Source: Pseudoxanthomonas beigongshangi (GTDB taxonomy: Bacteria; Pseudomonadota; Gammaproteobacteria; Xanthomonadales; Xanthomonadaceae). Taken from it: a DNA stretch of 64,000 bases. Positions 43,122-51,486 of the stretch are shown here, in pieces (position 1 is the first letter of the stretch; every line of letters begins with the position of its first letter). The notes under the pieces were generated by a model. That model did not search any database. It saw only the letters and a list, made by a program, of their open reading frames with translations, and had not been told where the DNA came from. Where the stretch lies: positions 124,001 through 188,000 of the forward strand of contig NZ_JADHDV010000005.1 of assembly GCF_016820515.1 (NCBI RefSeq), read 5' to 3'. The translations under genes were made by a program, and so were the position numbers.

Positions 43122-44537
43122 ATGAGCCTGCACAAGACTGCGATTGCCCTCGCCCTGACCACGTTGTTCGCCGGCGCGGCGCACGCCGCCGAGCCGGTGC
43201 TGCCGAAGGATCTGCCGCCGTACGCGCCGGACAAGCCGCTGCCGGTGCCGCAGATTGAAAAGAAGACGCTCGCCAACGGGCTGGAAGTGTGGGTGGTGCC
43301 GCGCGACGGTATCCCGCGCGTGGACTACGTGTTGGCAGTACGCAACGCCGGCCTGGCCGCGGATGCGCCGAACGCTTCCGGCTTCGCCAGCCTGTTCGCC
43401 GGCCTGCTGACCGAGGGCACCGCGCGCCGCGATTCGCGCGCCATCGCCGAAACCGCGCAGGGCTACGGCGGCAGCATCGGCGCCGGCGCCAGCAATGATG
43501 GCGTCACCGTGTACGCCGACGCGCTCGCCAGCCAGGCCGCGCCGATGCTGGACCTGCTGGCCGAGGTCGTGCGCGAGCCGACCTTCCCGGAAAACGAGGT
43601 CAAGCTGGCCCAGGCCAATGCGGCACAGCAGTTGAAGGCCAACGAGGCGCAGCCGTCGTTCCGCGCCAACCGCGCGATGCTGGCGGCGGTGTACGGCGAC
43701 CATCCGTATGCGCGCACCCAGCTCAGCGAAGCCGGCATCGCAGCACTTGCCACGCCCGCGCTGCGCGCGGAGCACGCGCGCCGCTTCCATCCGGATCGCA
43801 GCCTGCTGGTGATCACCGGCAGGGTCACGCCCGCGCAAGGTTTCGCGATGGCGGAGAAGGCATTCGGCAACTGGAAGGGCACCGGTGGTGAAGTGGCGGA
43901 TACCGTGGCTCCCGCGCGTACCGCCACGCCGAAGTTCGTGCTGCTTCAACGTGACGGCAGCGTGCAGTCCACCCTGCGCATCGGCCAGCCGGCGCTCGCC
44001 GCCACCGATCCGGACTACATCCCGTTGCAGCTCACCCGCATCGTGCTGGGCGGTGGTTTCAGCAGCCGGGTCAACCTCAACCTGCGCGAGGAGAAGGGCT
44101 ACACCTATGGCGCTGGCACGCGCCTGTCGGCTTCCCGCGCGGGCGGTGACCTGGTCTCGCAGGCCGACGTGCGCAACGAGGTCACCGGCGCCTCGCTGAA
44201 GGAGTTCTTCGGCGAATTCGATCGCCTGCGCAACGAACCGGTACCGGCCAGGGAACTGGACGACACCAAGCGCTACATCGCCGGCGACTATGTCCTCAGC
44301 AACCAGCTGCAGGGCGCGGTCGCGGGCACGCTGGCGAAGAATTGGCTGATCGGCCTGCCGTCGGATTTTCTGGGCCAGTACGTGCCGCGCCTGCGCCAGG
44401 TGGATGCGGCCAAGGTGCAGGCGGTGGCGAAACAGTATTTCGACCCGAAGCGGCAGTCGATCATCGTGGTCGGTGATGGCAAGGTGATCGCCGAGCAGCT
44501 CAAGCCCTACGGTACGTTCCAGACCTCGCAGAAGTAA
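43122..44537 (+). CDS. M16 peptidase-like partner, HxxEH lost
   Basis: A 471-residue exported protein of the M16 fold (signal peptide, AHAAEPVLPKD). In place of the zinc motif there is GFASLFAGLLTEGTARRDS, so the active site is gone. It retains the partner-type GFSSRVNLNLREEKGYTYGAGT (R/Y motif) near residue 310, which completes the active site of the catalytic partner upstream. ATG 43122 has GAGGAG in front; an ATG at 43107 overlaps the previous stop and is less likely. A strong terminator follows. Confidence 0.87.
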   Translation: MSLHKTAIALALTTLFAGAAHAAEPVLPKDLPPYAPDKPLPVPQIEKKTLANGLEVWVVPRDGIPRVDYVLAVRNAGLAADAPNASGFASLFAGLLTEGTARRDSRAIAETAQGYGGSIGAGASNDGVTVYADALASQAAPMLDLLAEVVREPTFPENEVKLAQANAAQQLKANEAQPSFRANRAMLAAVYGDHPYARTQLSEAGIAALATPALRAEHARRFHPDRSLLVITGRVTPAQGFAMAEKAFGNWKGTGGEVADTVAPARTATPKFVLLQRDGSVQSTLRIGQPALAATDPDYIPLQLTRIVLGGGFSSRVNLNLREEKGYTYGAGTRLSASRAGGDLVSQADVRNEVTGASLKEFFGEFDRLRNEPVPARELDDTKRYIAGDYVLSNQLQGAVAGTLAKNWLIGLPSDFLGQYVPRLRQVDAAKVQAVAKQYFDPKRQSIIVVGDGKVIAEQLKPYGTFQTSQK

Positions 44538-44566
44538 TCCGCAGGACCGCAACTCCCTGTCATTCG

Positions 44567-44593
44567 AAGCCGGCGTCCGCGCCGGCTTTTTTT
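44567..44593 (+). terminator. intrinsic terminator of the M16 pair
   Basis: AAGCCGGCG-TCC-GCGCCGGCTT followed by T7, 30 bases behind the second M16 gene. Confidence 0.92.
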
Positions 44594-44659
44594 ATCGGCG
44601 TCCCTGTGCCGGTCCGGTAGCGACTGGCGTATCTTTGCCACTCCCCCGAGGAGAAGCCC

Positions 44660-45154
44660 ATGAGCGGCGAACAGCGCGAACTGAACTTCCGTTTCCTGGC
44701 CCAGCCGACCGACGTCAATTACGGCGGAAAGGTGCACGGTGGCATCGTGATGAAGTGGATCGACCAGGTCGGCTATGCCGCGGCGGTGGGCTGGAGCGGC
44801 CATTACAGCGTGACCGTGGCGGTGGGCGGCATCCGCTTCGTCGCACCGATCCGCACCAGCGATCTGGTGACGGTGTCGGCCAAGCTGGTCTACACCGGCA
44901 CCAGCAGCATGCACTTCGCGGTCGACGTGCGCGCCCGCGACCCGATGGGTGGCGAATCGCGGCTGTGCACGCACTGCATCATCGTGTTCGTCGCCCTGGA
45001 CCAGGTCGAGGGCAAGCCGACCGCCGTGCCGGCCTGGAAGCCGGAAACGCCGGAGGACTGCCGCCTGGCCGAGTACGCGCTCAAGGTGATGGAACTGAGC
45101 AAGGGCATCGAGGAAACCGTCGCCCACTACCAGAGCGCGGGCGCGACGACCTGA
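44660..45154 (+). CDS. acyl-CoA thioesterase, hotdog fold (YciA-like)
   Basis: A 164-residue enzyme with one hotdog domain: VNYGGKVHGGIVMKWIDQVGYAAA (the conserved N/G-x-H-G-G-x-x-M-x-W-I-D at residues 22-36), YSVTVAVGGIRFVAPIRTSDLVTVSAKLVYTG, and DVRARDPMGGESRLCTHCIIVFVALD. The catalytic Asp in WIDQVG is in its usual place. It hydrolyses acyl-CoA to free acid and CoA. GAGGAG lies 5 bases before the ATG. REP elements follow its stop. Confidence 0.88.
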   Translation: MSGEQRELNFRFLAQPTDVNYGGKVHGGIVMKWIDQVGYAAAVGWSGHYSVTVAVGGIRFVAPIRTSDLVTVSAKLVYTGTSSMHFAVDVRARDPMGGESRLCTHCIIVFVALDQVEGKPTAVPAWKPETPEDCRLAEYALKVMELSKGIEETVAHYQSAGATT

Positions 45155-45167
45155 GGCGCGGCTTCCT

Positions 45168-45428
45168 CTGTAGGAGCGACGTAAGTCGCGACCGGGAGGA
45201 TGATAGGCGCGCGGCAACAGGCGGGAGGGCCGCCCCATGTGGTGGACAACGCGCAAAAGGCTCGCGACTCACGTCGCTCCTACAAGGAGATCCCAGGAAC
45301 CGCCTATTGTGGGAGCGACGTGAGTCGCGACGAGGTCGGTCGGGACGTCCGGAAATCTGCCGTCGATCCGACAAGCTCATTTCTGATGAGGGGCAAACAA
45401 AAAGCTCGCGACTCACGTCGCTCCCACA
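45168..45428. repeat. REP cluster, two matched pairs
   Basis: Four REPs: 45168-45191 and 45262-45284 form a GTAG-type pair (GTAGGAG facing CTCCTAC). 45307-45330 and 45404-45428 form a GTGG-type pair (GTGGGAG facing CTCCCAC). Both are forward/reversed. They fill the 45155-45487 gap. A 3-4 base difference in loops (GTAA, GTGA) shows drift. Confidence 0.88.
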
Positions 45429-45487
45429 TCCGCATTGCGTATTCGAAGGTTGGGTCGAGACGCGCGCAACGGGCGTCCCGGAGCCGC

Positions 45488-46207
45488 TTACATCGCGACG
45501 CGGCGGGCCTGCATGAAGCGGGGCGCCCAATAGCCGGTGGTCAGGCTGTCCACGCGGACGTCCTTGCCGGTGCTGGGGGAATGCAGGAAGCGGCCTTCGC
45601 CGACGTAGATGCCGACGTGGTTGATCCGGCCCTTGCGGCCGAAGAAAACCAGGTCGCCCTGCTGGAGTTCGTCGCGGCTGGCGATCATCTGGCCGTTGGC
45701 TTGCGAGGCCATGTCGCGGGACACGCGCGGCAGTTCGATGCCCAGCGCGGTGCGGAATACGTAACCGACCAGCCCGCTGCAATCGAAACCACTGTCCGGC
45801 GAGGTGCCGCCCCAGCGGTAGGGCGTGCCCATCAGGGTCAGGGCACGCTTGAGCACGGCCTGGATCTTGCCGCCCTCGTCCTTGACCACGCCGTCCTTGC
45901 TCAAGTCGTAGCCGGCCAGCAGGCGGCTGAGGTCGCCGGCCACCATGGTGGACCGGTCCAGCAGCGGCAGGCTGTCGCTGGCCGCCAGGCGGGGCAGGAG
46001 GGCGGTGAGGGTTGCGGTGGCGGCTTCGGCCGCCTTTTCCTTGATGCTGAACGAGGCCGGCTTGGTGGCAACGGCTTCCGGGGCATTGACCGCCGCGGCG
46101 GCTTCCACGACGTCGGTCTCCACCGCATCGGCGCCCGGCGGATGCTGCTGCGCCCACGCGGGGATGCTCGCGGCGGCCAGCAGCACCAGGGAAAGGAAAC
46201 GGTTCAC
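45488..46207 (-). CDS. NlpC/P60 family endopeptidase (C40), secreted
   Basis: A 239-residue peptidoglycan hydrolase. Signal peptide [19 protein letters not shown] is followed by a helical region (residues 30-110). The C40 domain has the catalytic Cys in [13 protein letters not shown], a His in [20 protein letters not shown] and the remaining polar residue in the same block. It cuts gamma-D-Glu-mDAP type bonds in the cell wall. A GTG start at 46207 is chosen at the signal; an in-frame GTG at 46267 would add 20 residues. An AT-rich segment at 46320-46355 probably carries its promoter. The next gene upstream, on the same strand, is a paralogue. Confidence 0.85.
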   Translation of the reverse strand: [239 protein letters not shown]

Positions 46208-46383
46208 GCCCCGCGGGGTGCGGTGGGTGGCGGCGGGCTGGCCTGGCGGCAGGTCGTCGGTCGTCACGCGGGGTCGGGGAAAATGCGAAGCGGCAATAGT
46301 GCCGTCATATCGCCTCGATTTGGTTTACAAATCGTTATTTATTCGTTAATTATGTCGGGCCTGGGTCACAGAAATGGCCGGAC

Positions 46384-46944
46384 TCAGTGCAAAACCCGTT
46401 TGGCGCCGGTGTAATGGTCGCGCCAGTAGCTGCCATCCAGATGGTCCAGCCGGACCGTCCCTCCGGTACTGGGGGCATGCACGAAGCGGCCTTCGCCCAC
46501 ATAGATGCCGACGTGGCTGACGCTGCCGCGGTTGCCGAAAAACACCAGATCGGCCGGCGCCAGCCGGCGCGGCTCGATGCGCGGACCCTGCACCTTGGCC
46601 AGTTCGCCGGAAGTGCGGGGCAGCTTCAGGTCCAGCATGTCGCGGAAAACGTAGGCCACCAGTCCACTGCAGTCGAAGCCGGATTCGGGGGTATTGCCGC
46701 CGTAGCGATAGGGCGTGCCGACCAGGCCGATGGCCCGCATCAGCACCGCATTGGCCGCCGCCGGGTCCTCGGCCTCGACCCGTGGCCACTCCCGGACCGG
46801 GGGCGGGGCGGGGCGGCGGACGGTTTCCTTGCCGCCGCCGCAGCCGGCCAGCAGGGCGGCCAGCAGCACGGCGACCACGACCGTTGCGCGGGAGGCCGCG
46901 GGTGGCGGCAGGCGGTCCAAGCCGGGATAATGCACGGTCTTCAT
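46384..46944 (-). CDS. NlpC/P60 family lipoprotein endopeptidase (C40)
   Basis: A 186-residue peptidoglycan hydrolase anchored as a lipoprotein ([17 protein letters not shown]). The C40 domain: [30 protein letters not shown] (Cys near residue 93), [27 protein letters not shown] (His). It is shorter than the first C40 gene downstream because the helical N-terminal region is missing; the catalytic parts are close paralogues. It is divergent from slyD, whose start lies 81 bases away. Related proteins include E. coli Spr/MepS. Confidence 0.87.
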   Translation of the reverse strand: [186 protein letters not shown]

Positions 46945-47025
46945 TGCGGCGCATCTTCGCCCGCAATCCACCTGGCCGACAAGCCACCACGCCTGCCGCC
47001 GGCAGCCCCTATTCCAGAGTCCCGA

Positions 47026-47505
47026 ATGAAAATCGCAAAAGACAGCGTCGTCCGTTTCCACTACACCGTCTCCGAAGTCGGCCAGGAGCCGCTGGAGAGC
47101 TCGAAGGACCGCGAGCCGCTCGCCATCCTGATCGGCCACGGCAATATCATCCCGGGTCTGGAGAACGCGATGCAGGACCGTGAAGCCGGCGAGAGCTTCA
47201 GCGTGGACGTGACCGCCGCCGAAGCCTATGGCGAGCGTCGCGACGGGCTGAGCCAGCGCGTGCCCAAGAAGCACTTCGGCACCCAGAAGCTCGTGCCGGG
47301 CCAGCAGGTCGTGCTGAACACCAATTTCGGCCCGCGCGCGGTGACCATCCAGAAGATCGGCATGAGCGTGGTCGACGTCGACCTGAACCATCCGATGGCG
47401 GGCAAGGATCTGCATTTCGACGTCGAAATCGTCGAGGTGCGCGAAGCCTCGCCGGAAGAGGTCGAGCACGGCCACGTGCACGGTGACGATGGCCATCACC
47501 ACTGA
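47026..47505 (+). CDS. slyD: FKBP-type peptidyl-prolyl isomerase SlyD
   Basis: A 159-residue cytoplasmic isomerase/chaperone. FKBP core: MKIAKDSVVRFHYTVSE, ILIGHGNIIPGLENAMQDREAGESFSVDVTAAEAYGERRDG; the insert-in-flap (IF) domain: RVPKKHFGTQKLVPGQQVVLNT, then NHPMAGKDLHFDVEIVEVREA. It ends with a short His-rich tail (EHGHVHGDDGHHH) that binds nickel or other metals, less extended than E. coli SlyD. It helps metalloenzyme maturation and folding. A terminator follows. Confidence 0.92.
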   Translation: MKIAKDSVVRFHYTVSEVGQEPLESSKDREPLAILIGHGNIIPGLENAMQDREAGESFSVDVTAAEAYGERRDGLSQRVPKKHFGTQKLVPGQQVVLNTNFGPRAVTIQKIGMSVVDVDLNHPMAGKDLHFDVEIVEVREASPEEVEHGHVHGDDGHHH

Positions 47506-47535
47506 GCGGACGCACTTTCCCGCGATGCAAAAAGA

Positions 47536-47559
47536 AACGGCCCGCGCGAGCGGGCCGTT
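47536..47559. terminator. bidirectional terminator
   Basis: AACGGCCCGC-GCGA-GCGGGCCGTT between convergent slyD and RidA genes, with A-rich left flank and T/C-rich right flank. Confidence 0.85.
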
Positions 47560-47596
47560 CTCGTTTCCGTGTCCGGCGTGTCCGCGTTCTTTCCGC

Positions 47597-48100
47597 TCAG
47601 GGCGCGCGCGGGGCACCGCCGTCGGACTCCGGAATGACCGCGATGGCGTCCACCTCGATGCGGACGCCGGGCTGGAACAGCGCCTGCACCCCGACCAGCG
47701 CGCTGGCGGGCGGCCGCTTCGGGTCGATCCAGCGATCCCGCACCTTGCGGATGGCCGGCAACTGCGCGGGATCGAAGTCGCGGATGTACAGCGTCAGCCG
47801 AGCCACGTGGGAGAAATCGCTGCCGGCCGCGCGCAGGGTGGCGTCCAGGTTGCGCATGACCTGTTCCAGCTGATCCTCCAGCGAACCTTCGACCAGACTG
47901 CCGTCCGCGCGCAACGGCACGTGGCCGGACAGCAGCAACAGCTTGCCGCCATCGACGCGCATGGCCTGCGAGACATTGGGAATGGTGGCGCCGGGCGGGT
48001 TGACGGGGTGCAGCAGCGCACCATCCGGCGTGCCGGCGAACACGGGCAGACCGGGACCGGCCAGCAACAGGGCGGCAAGTCGCAGGCGGAAGGGCGTCAT
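47597..48100 (-). CDS. RidA/YjgF family protein with signal peptide
   Basis: A 167-residue RidA-fold protein. A signal peptide (MTPFRLRLAALLLAGPGLPVFAG) is unusual for this mostly cytoplasmic family. Core landmarks are VSQAMRVDGGKLLLLSGHVPLRADGSLVEGSLEDQLEQVMRNLDATLRAAG, HVARLTLYIRDFDP and the conserved Arg/Glu in RIEVDAIAVIPE. RidA deaminates reactive enamines in the cytoplasm; a periplasmic version must do something else or act on exported metabolites. It is convergent with slyD and divergent from a DUF418 gene. Confidence 0.83.
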   Translation of the reverse strand: MTPFRLRLAALLLAGPGLPVFAGTPDGALLHPVNPPGATIPNVSQAMRVDGGKLLLLSGHVPLRADGSLVEGSLEDQLEQVMRNLDATLRAAGSDFSHVARLTLYIRDFDPAQLPAIRKVRDRWIDPKRPPASALVGVQALFQPGVRIEVDAIAVIPESDGGAPRAP

Positions 48101-48259
48101 GGCGGGTTTCTCCGAAGGCGTTGCGGCGGGGAACGGCGGCGGGACGGACGCGGGAGGCAGCGCGATGGGCGCGAGGTTACACCCGCTTCCGTTCCGGCGG
48201 ATGGCTGGCCGGGAAGCGTCAACATGCTTTAATGCGCCACGATTCCAGGGAGCAAGGAC

Positions 48260-49534
48260 ATGGGCGCCATATCGTCGAATCCGGACGCACCGCTGCGGCC
48301 CGTCGCCGCCAGCGAACGCATCGAGATCATGGATGTGCTGCGCGGCTTCGCGCTGGTGGGCATCCTGCTGATGAACATCGAGGGCATGGCCGGCCCGCTG
48401 TTCCAGTCGTTCTCCGGGCTCGACCCGGCATTGACCGGCGCGGACCGTACCGCCGATGCGCTCATCTACATCCTGGTGCAGGGCAAGTTCTACACCCTGT
48501 TCTCGCTGCTGTTCGGCATGGGCTTCGCGGTGATGTCGACCCGCGCCGAGGCGCGTGGGCAACCGTTCGCGGGCGTGTATTGGCGGCGCAGCCTGGTGCT
48601 GCTGGTCATCGGCGTGATCCATGGCCTGCTGATCTGGTCGGGCGACATCCTGTTGATGTACGCGCTGTTGTCGTTTTTCCTGCTGGCGTTCCGCAACGTG
48701 CCCGCCAAGTGGCTGCCCTGGATCGCGGGCCTGACCTACCTGGCGTCGTCGGGAATGATGCTGCTGCTGGGACTGGTGGGATCGGCGATGCAGATGGACC
48801 CGGCCGCGGGCGCCAACTGGAACAGCGAAATGGCGAAGGCGGGCGCGGAGATGAACGCGATGCTGGAAGCCCAGCGCAGCGCCTACGGCTCGGGCACCTA
48901 CCTGGAAGCCGTCATCCAGCGCGCCAGGGACGTCGGCTTCATGCTCAGCAACCTGCTGTTCATCGGGCCCACGGTGTTCGGCATGTTCCTGTTCGGCACG
49001 TGGTTCGTGAAGAGCGGCGCCATCGCCGCGCCGGATCGTTTTCCGCGCCTGTTCGCGTTCCTGCGCTGGGGCGCGCTGCCGCTGGGATTGGCCCTGATGC
49101 TGCTGTCGTTCTGGATGGAGCCCACTGCGGATTTCAACAACATCAACCTGCACGCGTCGCTGGCGTTCGTGGCCAGTTCCGTCGGCAGCGTGCTGATGGC
49201 GTTCGGCTACGTGGGCTGGATCGTGAAGGGCGTGCAGTCGGCGGCGACCGCGCCGCTGCTGCACTGGCTGGCGCCGGCCGGCCGGATGGCGCTGAGCAAC
49301 TACCTGATGCAATCGATCGTGTGCACGCTGATCTTCAACGGCTACGGACTCGGTTACCTGGATCAGTTGCCGCGTGCGTGGCAGGTGGTGTTCGTGTTCA
49401 CACTGTTCCTGATCCAGGTGCTGTACAGCCGCTGGTGGCTGGCGCGGTTCCGGTTCGGTCCGGCGGAGTGGGTCTGGCGCTCGCTGACCTACCTGCGGCC
49501 ACAGCCGATGCGCGCCAGCCCCGCATCCGCCTGA
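48260..49534 (+). CDS. DUF418 family membrane protein
   Basis: A 424-residue integral membrane protein, 8-10 helices. Family signs: RIEIMDVLRGFALVGILLMNIEGM (D-x-x-R-G-F-A-L-x-G-I-L-x-x-N), FYTLFSLLFGMGFAVMSTRAEARGQPF, GLLIWSGDILLMYALLSFF, and the C-terminal LLHWLAPAGRMALSNYLMQSIVCTLIFNGYGLGY. The family is of unknown function, related to acyltransferase-3-like exporters. Start ATG 48260 follows GGAGCAAGG. A paralogue sits at 54243-55709. Confidence 0.85.
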   Translation: MGAISSNPDAPLRPVAASERIEIMDVLRGFALVGILLMNIEGMAGPLFQSFSGLDPALTGADRTADALIYILVQGKFYTLFSLLFGMGFAVMSTRAEARGQPFAGVYWRRSLVLLVIGVIHGLLIWSGDILLMYALLSFFLLAFRNVPAKWLPWIAGLTYLASSGMMLLLGLVGSAMQMDPAAGANWNSEMAKAGAEMNAMLEAQRSAYGSGTYLEAVIQRARDVGFMLSNLLFIGPTVFGMFLFGTWFVKSGAIAAPDRFPRLFAFLRWGALPLGLALMLLSFWMEPTADFNNINLHASLAFVASSVGSVLMAFGYVGWIVKGVQSAATAPLLHWLAPAGRMALSNYLMQSIVCTLIFNGYGLGYLDQLPRAWQVVFVFTLFLIQVLYSRWWLARFRFGPAEWVWRSLTYLRPQPMRASPASA

Positions 49535-49551
49535 GGGTGGCTCCGGACAAG

Positions 49552-49578
49552 AAAACGGCCCGCTCGCGCGGGCCGTTT
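49552..49578. terminator. bidirectional terminator
   Basis: AAAACGGCCCGC-TCG-CGCGGGCCGTTTCC then T6 on the plus strand, between convergent DUF418 and M4 genes. Confidence 0.88.
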
Positions 49579-49605
49579 CCTTTTTTGCAGCGTTGACGAA
49601 ACCGC

Positions 49606-51210
49606 TCAGTTGACGCTGACCGCGCTCCACGCACGCGCCACCGCGTTGTACTGCGCCGAGCCGGCGCCGTACAGGTCGCTGGCCGCGTTGAGCGTGGCGG
49701 TGCGGGCCTGCGGATAGGTGGTGTTGGAGGTCATGTACACGGTCAGGGCGCGGTACCAGATGCGCTGGGCGGCATCGCGACCGATGCCGGTCACGCCGGT
49801 ATCGCCGTTGCAGACCAGTTGGCTGGCGGTGTAGCTGAAGCCGGCCGGCGAAACCGCGCCTTCCGCGAGCAGGTAGAAGAAATGGTTGGCCGGACCGGAC
49901 GAGTAGTGCGGATCCACACCGGCGAAGCCCGCCGCCGGATAGCAGTTGTAGGAACGGCCAGCGTCCGCGTCGCCGGGACGGAACATGTAGCGCAGCGCCT
50001 TCTTGCCGTCCGGGTTGCTGCGGTAGATCTTCTCGCCGATCAGGTAATCGCCCGGGTCGTTGGCGTTGTTGATGTAGTACTCGACCATCGTGCCCATGAT
50101 GTCCGAGGCCGCCTCGTTGAGACCGCCGGCGTCACCGGAGTAGGCCAGGTTGGAGGTGGCTTCGGTCACGCCGTGGGTCATCTCGTGGCCGGCCACGTCG
50201 ATCGACACCACCGGGTACCAGGTCGAGGTGCCCAGGCCGTAGGCCATGAACTTGTACGGCGCGCCGTACCAGCCCGCGTTGCCGCCGGTGGCCGGGCCGC
50301 CGCCGCCGCGGAAGGTGACGTTGACGATGCTCTTCACGCCGACGCCATCGTTGTAGATGCCGTTGCGGCCAAAGGTGTTCTTGTAATAGTCCCAGGTCGC
50401 GGCCACGCCGAAGTGCGCGTCGGAAGCCTCGCTGGCCACCTGCGACTCGGTGTTGTTGCCCCAGTTATTGTCGGCGTCGGTCATGATCGCGGCCGTGCTG
50501 TAGACGCGGCTGATCTCCTTGCCCAGGCCGTCGCGGGTATTGCCGCCGCCACGGGTGGGATCCACCATCTGGTAGCCGCCGCTGATCGAATTGGTGGTGA
50601 TGGCCACGTCGCCCAGGAACAGGGTCTGGCCGGTGCCGACCGCCGCCGCGGTATGGATGATGTTCCAGTGATCCAGCACCTTGCCGCTGTGCGCGTCGAC
50701 GAAATAGCGCATGTCGGCCTCGCCCTGGCTGTCGGACACGCCACGTACCCGCACCTCGTAGGCGAGCACCGGCTGCGCGCCGCGCGCATAGATCACCAGG
50801 CCCTGGCTGCCGATGTCGTCGATCTGGCCCTTGAAGTCGGCGCCGGCCGAGATCACCGCGGCATCGGCATCGATGCCGGCCTTGAGTGCCGGGCGACCGT
50901 TGCCGCGCAGGGTGAGGCTGGTGGATTTGAGCTTTCCATTCCTGGAGTGAATCACCACGTCGCCGCCGATGACGGGCAGTCCCTTGTAGCGGCGATCGAG
51001 GCGCACGTGCTCCGTGCCGTCGCGATCGACGATAACATCGCGGGCGACGAACTCGTCGCCGTCGCTGCTCTTCAGCGCGGCCGCATGGCCGACGGCCAGG
51101 CCCTTGGCGCGGCTGGCGGCGGGCGTCTGGTCGGCGTTGGCGGCGTAGAGCGGAGAGGTGACGAGGATGGCGGCGATGGCCGTGGTGATGACGCTGATCT
51201 TCCGTTGCAT
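49606..51210 (-). CDS. secreted M4 (thermolysin-like) metalloprotease
   Basis: A 534-residue extracellular protease: signal peptide (KISVITTAIAAILVTSPLYA), FTP/PepSY propeptide at about residues 45-195, and the catalytic domain from about 230. The zinc site is DVAGHEMTHGVTEATSNLAYSGDAGGLNEAASDIMG (HExxH ... GxxNExxSD) near residue 350. DPHYSSGPANHFFYLLAEG carries the catalytic His. It ends in the domain, without a PPC extension. It degrades protein outside the cell. Its promoter region holds a perfect palindrome, suggesting regulation. Start ATG 51210; upstream in-frame codons lack signal character. Confidence 0.9.
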   Translation of the reverse strand: MQRKISVITTAIAAILVTSPLYAANADQTPAASRAKGLAVGHAAALKSSDGDEFVARDVIVDRDGTEHVRLDRRYKGLPVIGGDVVIHSRNGKLKSTSLTLRGNGRPALKAGIDADAAVISAGADFKGQIDDIGSQGLVIYARGAQPVLAYEVRVRGVSDSQGEADMRYFVDAHSGKVLDHWNIIHTAAAVGTGQTLFLGDVAITTNSISGGYQMVDPTRGGGNTRDGLGKEISRVYSTAAIMTDADNNWGNNTESQVASEASDAHFGVAATWDYYKNTFGRNGIYNDGVGVKSIVNVTFRGGGGPATGGNAGWYGAPYKFMAYGLGTSTWYPVVSIDVAGHEMTHGVTEATSNLAYSGDAGGLNEAASDIMGTMVEYYINNANDPGDYLIGEKIYRSNPDGKKALRYMFRPGDADAGRSYNCYPAAGFAGVDPHYSSGPANHFFYLLAEGAVSPAGFSYTASQLVCNGDTGVTGIGRDAAQRIWYRALTVYMTSNTTYPQARTATLNAASDLYGAGSAQYNAVARAWSAVSVN

Positions 51211-51335
51211 TGCTTGCTGACCCCTGTGATGTGTGGATGTGGGTGTTGCGACAGCAGGATTCGGAACAGGATCGGAAGCGGTGGGGCGCGTTCCATCGCG
51301 CGGTAGCGGACACGACCGGCGATGTCCCAACGATG

Positions 51336-51359
51336 TTGTCCCGGGACAATTGGTGTCAA
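51336..51359 (-). promoter_or_regulatory. M4 protease promoter with palindromic operator
   Basis: Minus-strand TTGACA at 51354-51359 is a perfect -35. The palindrome TTGTCCCGGGACAA (51336-51349) fills nearly the whole 17-base spacer behind it; the -10 that follows is weak (ACATCG or CATCGT). A palindrome in the spacer is a common operator position. It lies about 125 bases before the M4 start. Confidence 0.6.
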
Positions 51360-51413
51360 TAGAAACCATGTGAAGAAAGACAGAGAATGACCGTTACCTT
51401 CCACGGATTACGC

Positions 51414-51419
51414 TTGACA
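51414..51419 (+). promoter_or_regulatory. -35 for the FAD oxidoreductase gene
   Basis: TTGACA in the plus orientation, with a possible -10 (TCCGTA at 17 bases or TATGGA at 21 bases). If used, transcription starts after 51442, which supports a start codon at 51487 or 51514 and not at 51442. Confidence 0.35.
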
Positions 51420-51486
51420 TGTCCACACTGCTTGTCTCCGTATGGAACGCCGGGTCGTCGGTGGGGACATATGCGTGCGCGCGGCG

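Noticed and set aside
43122-44537. Second M16 protein as a decayed pseudogene
   Set aside because: Loss of HxxEH is normal for the partner subunit of bacterial M16 pairs, the frame is intact, and the R/Y motif is present.
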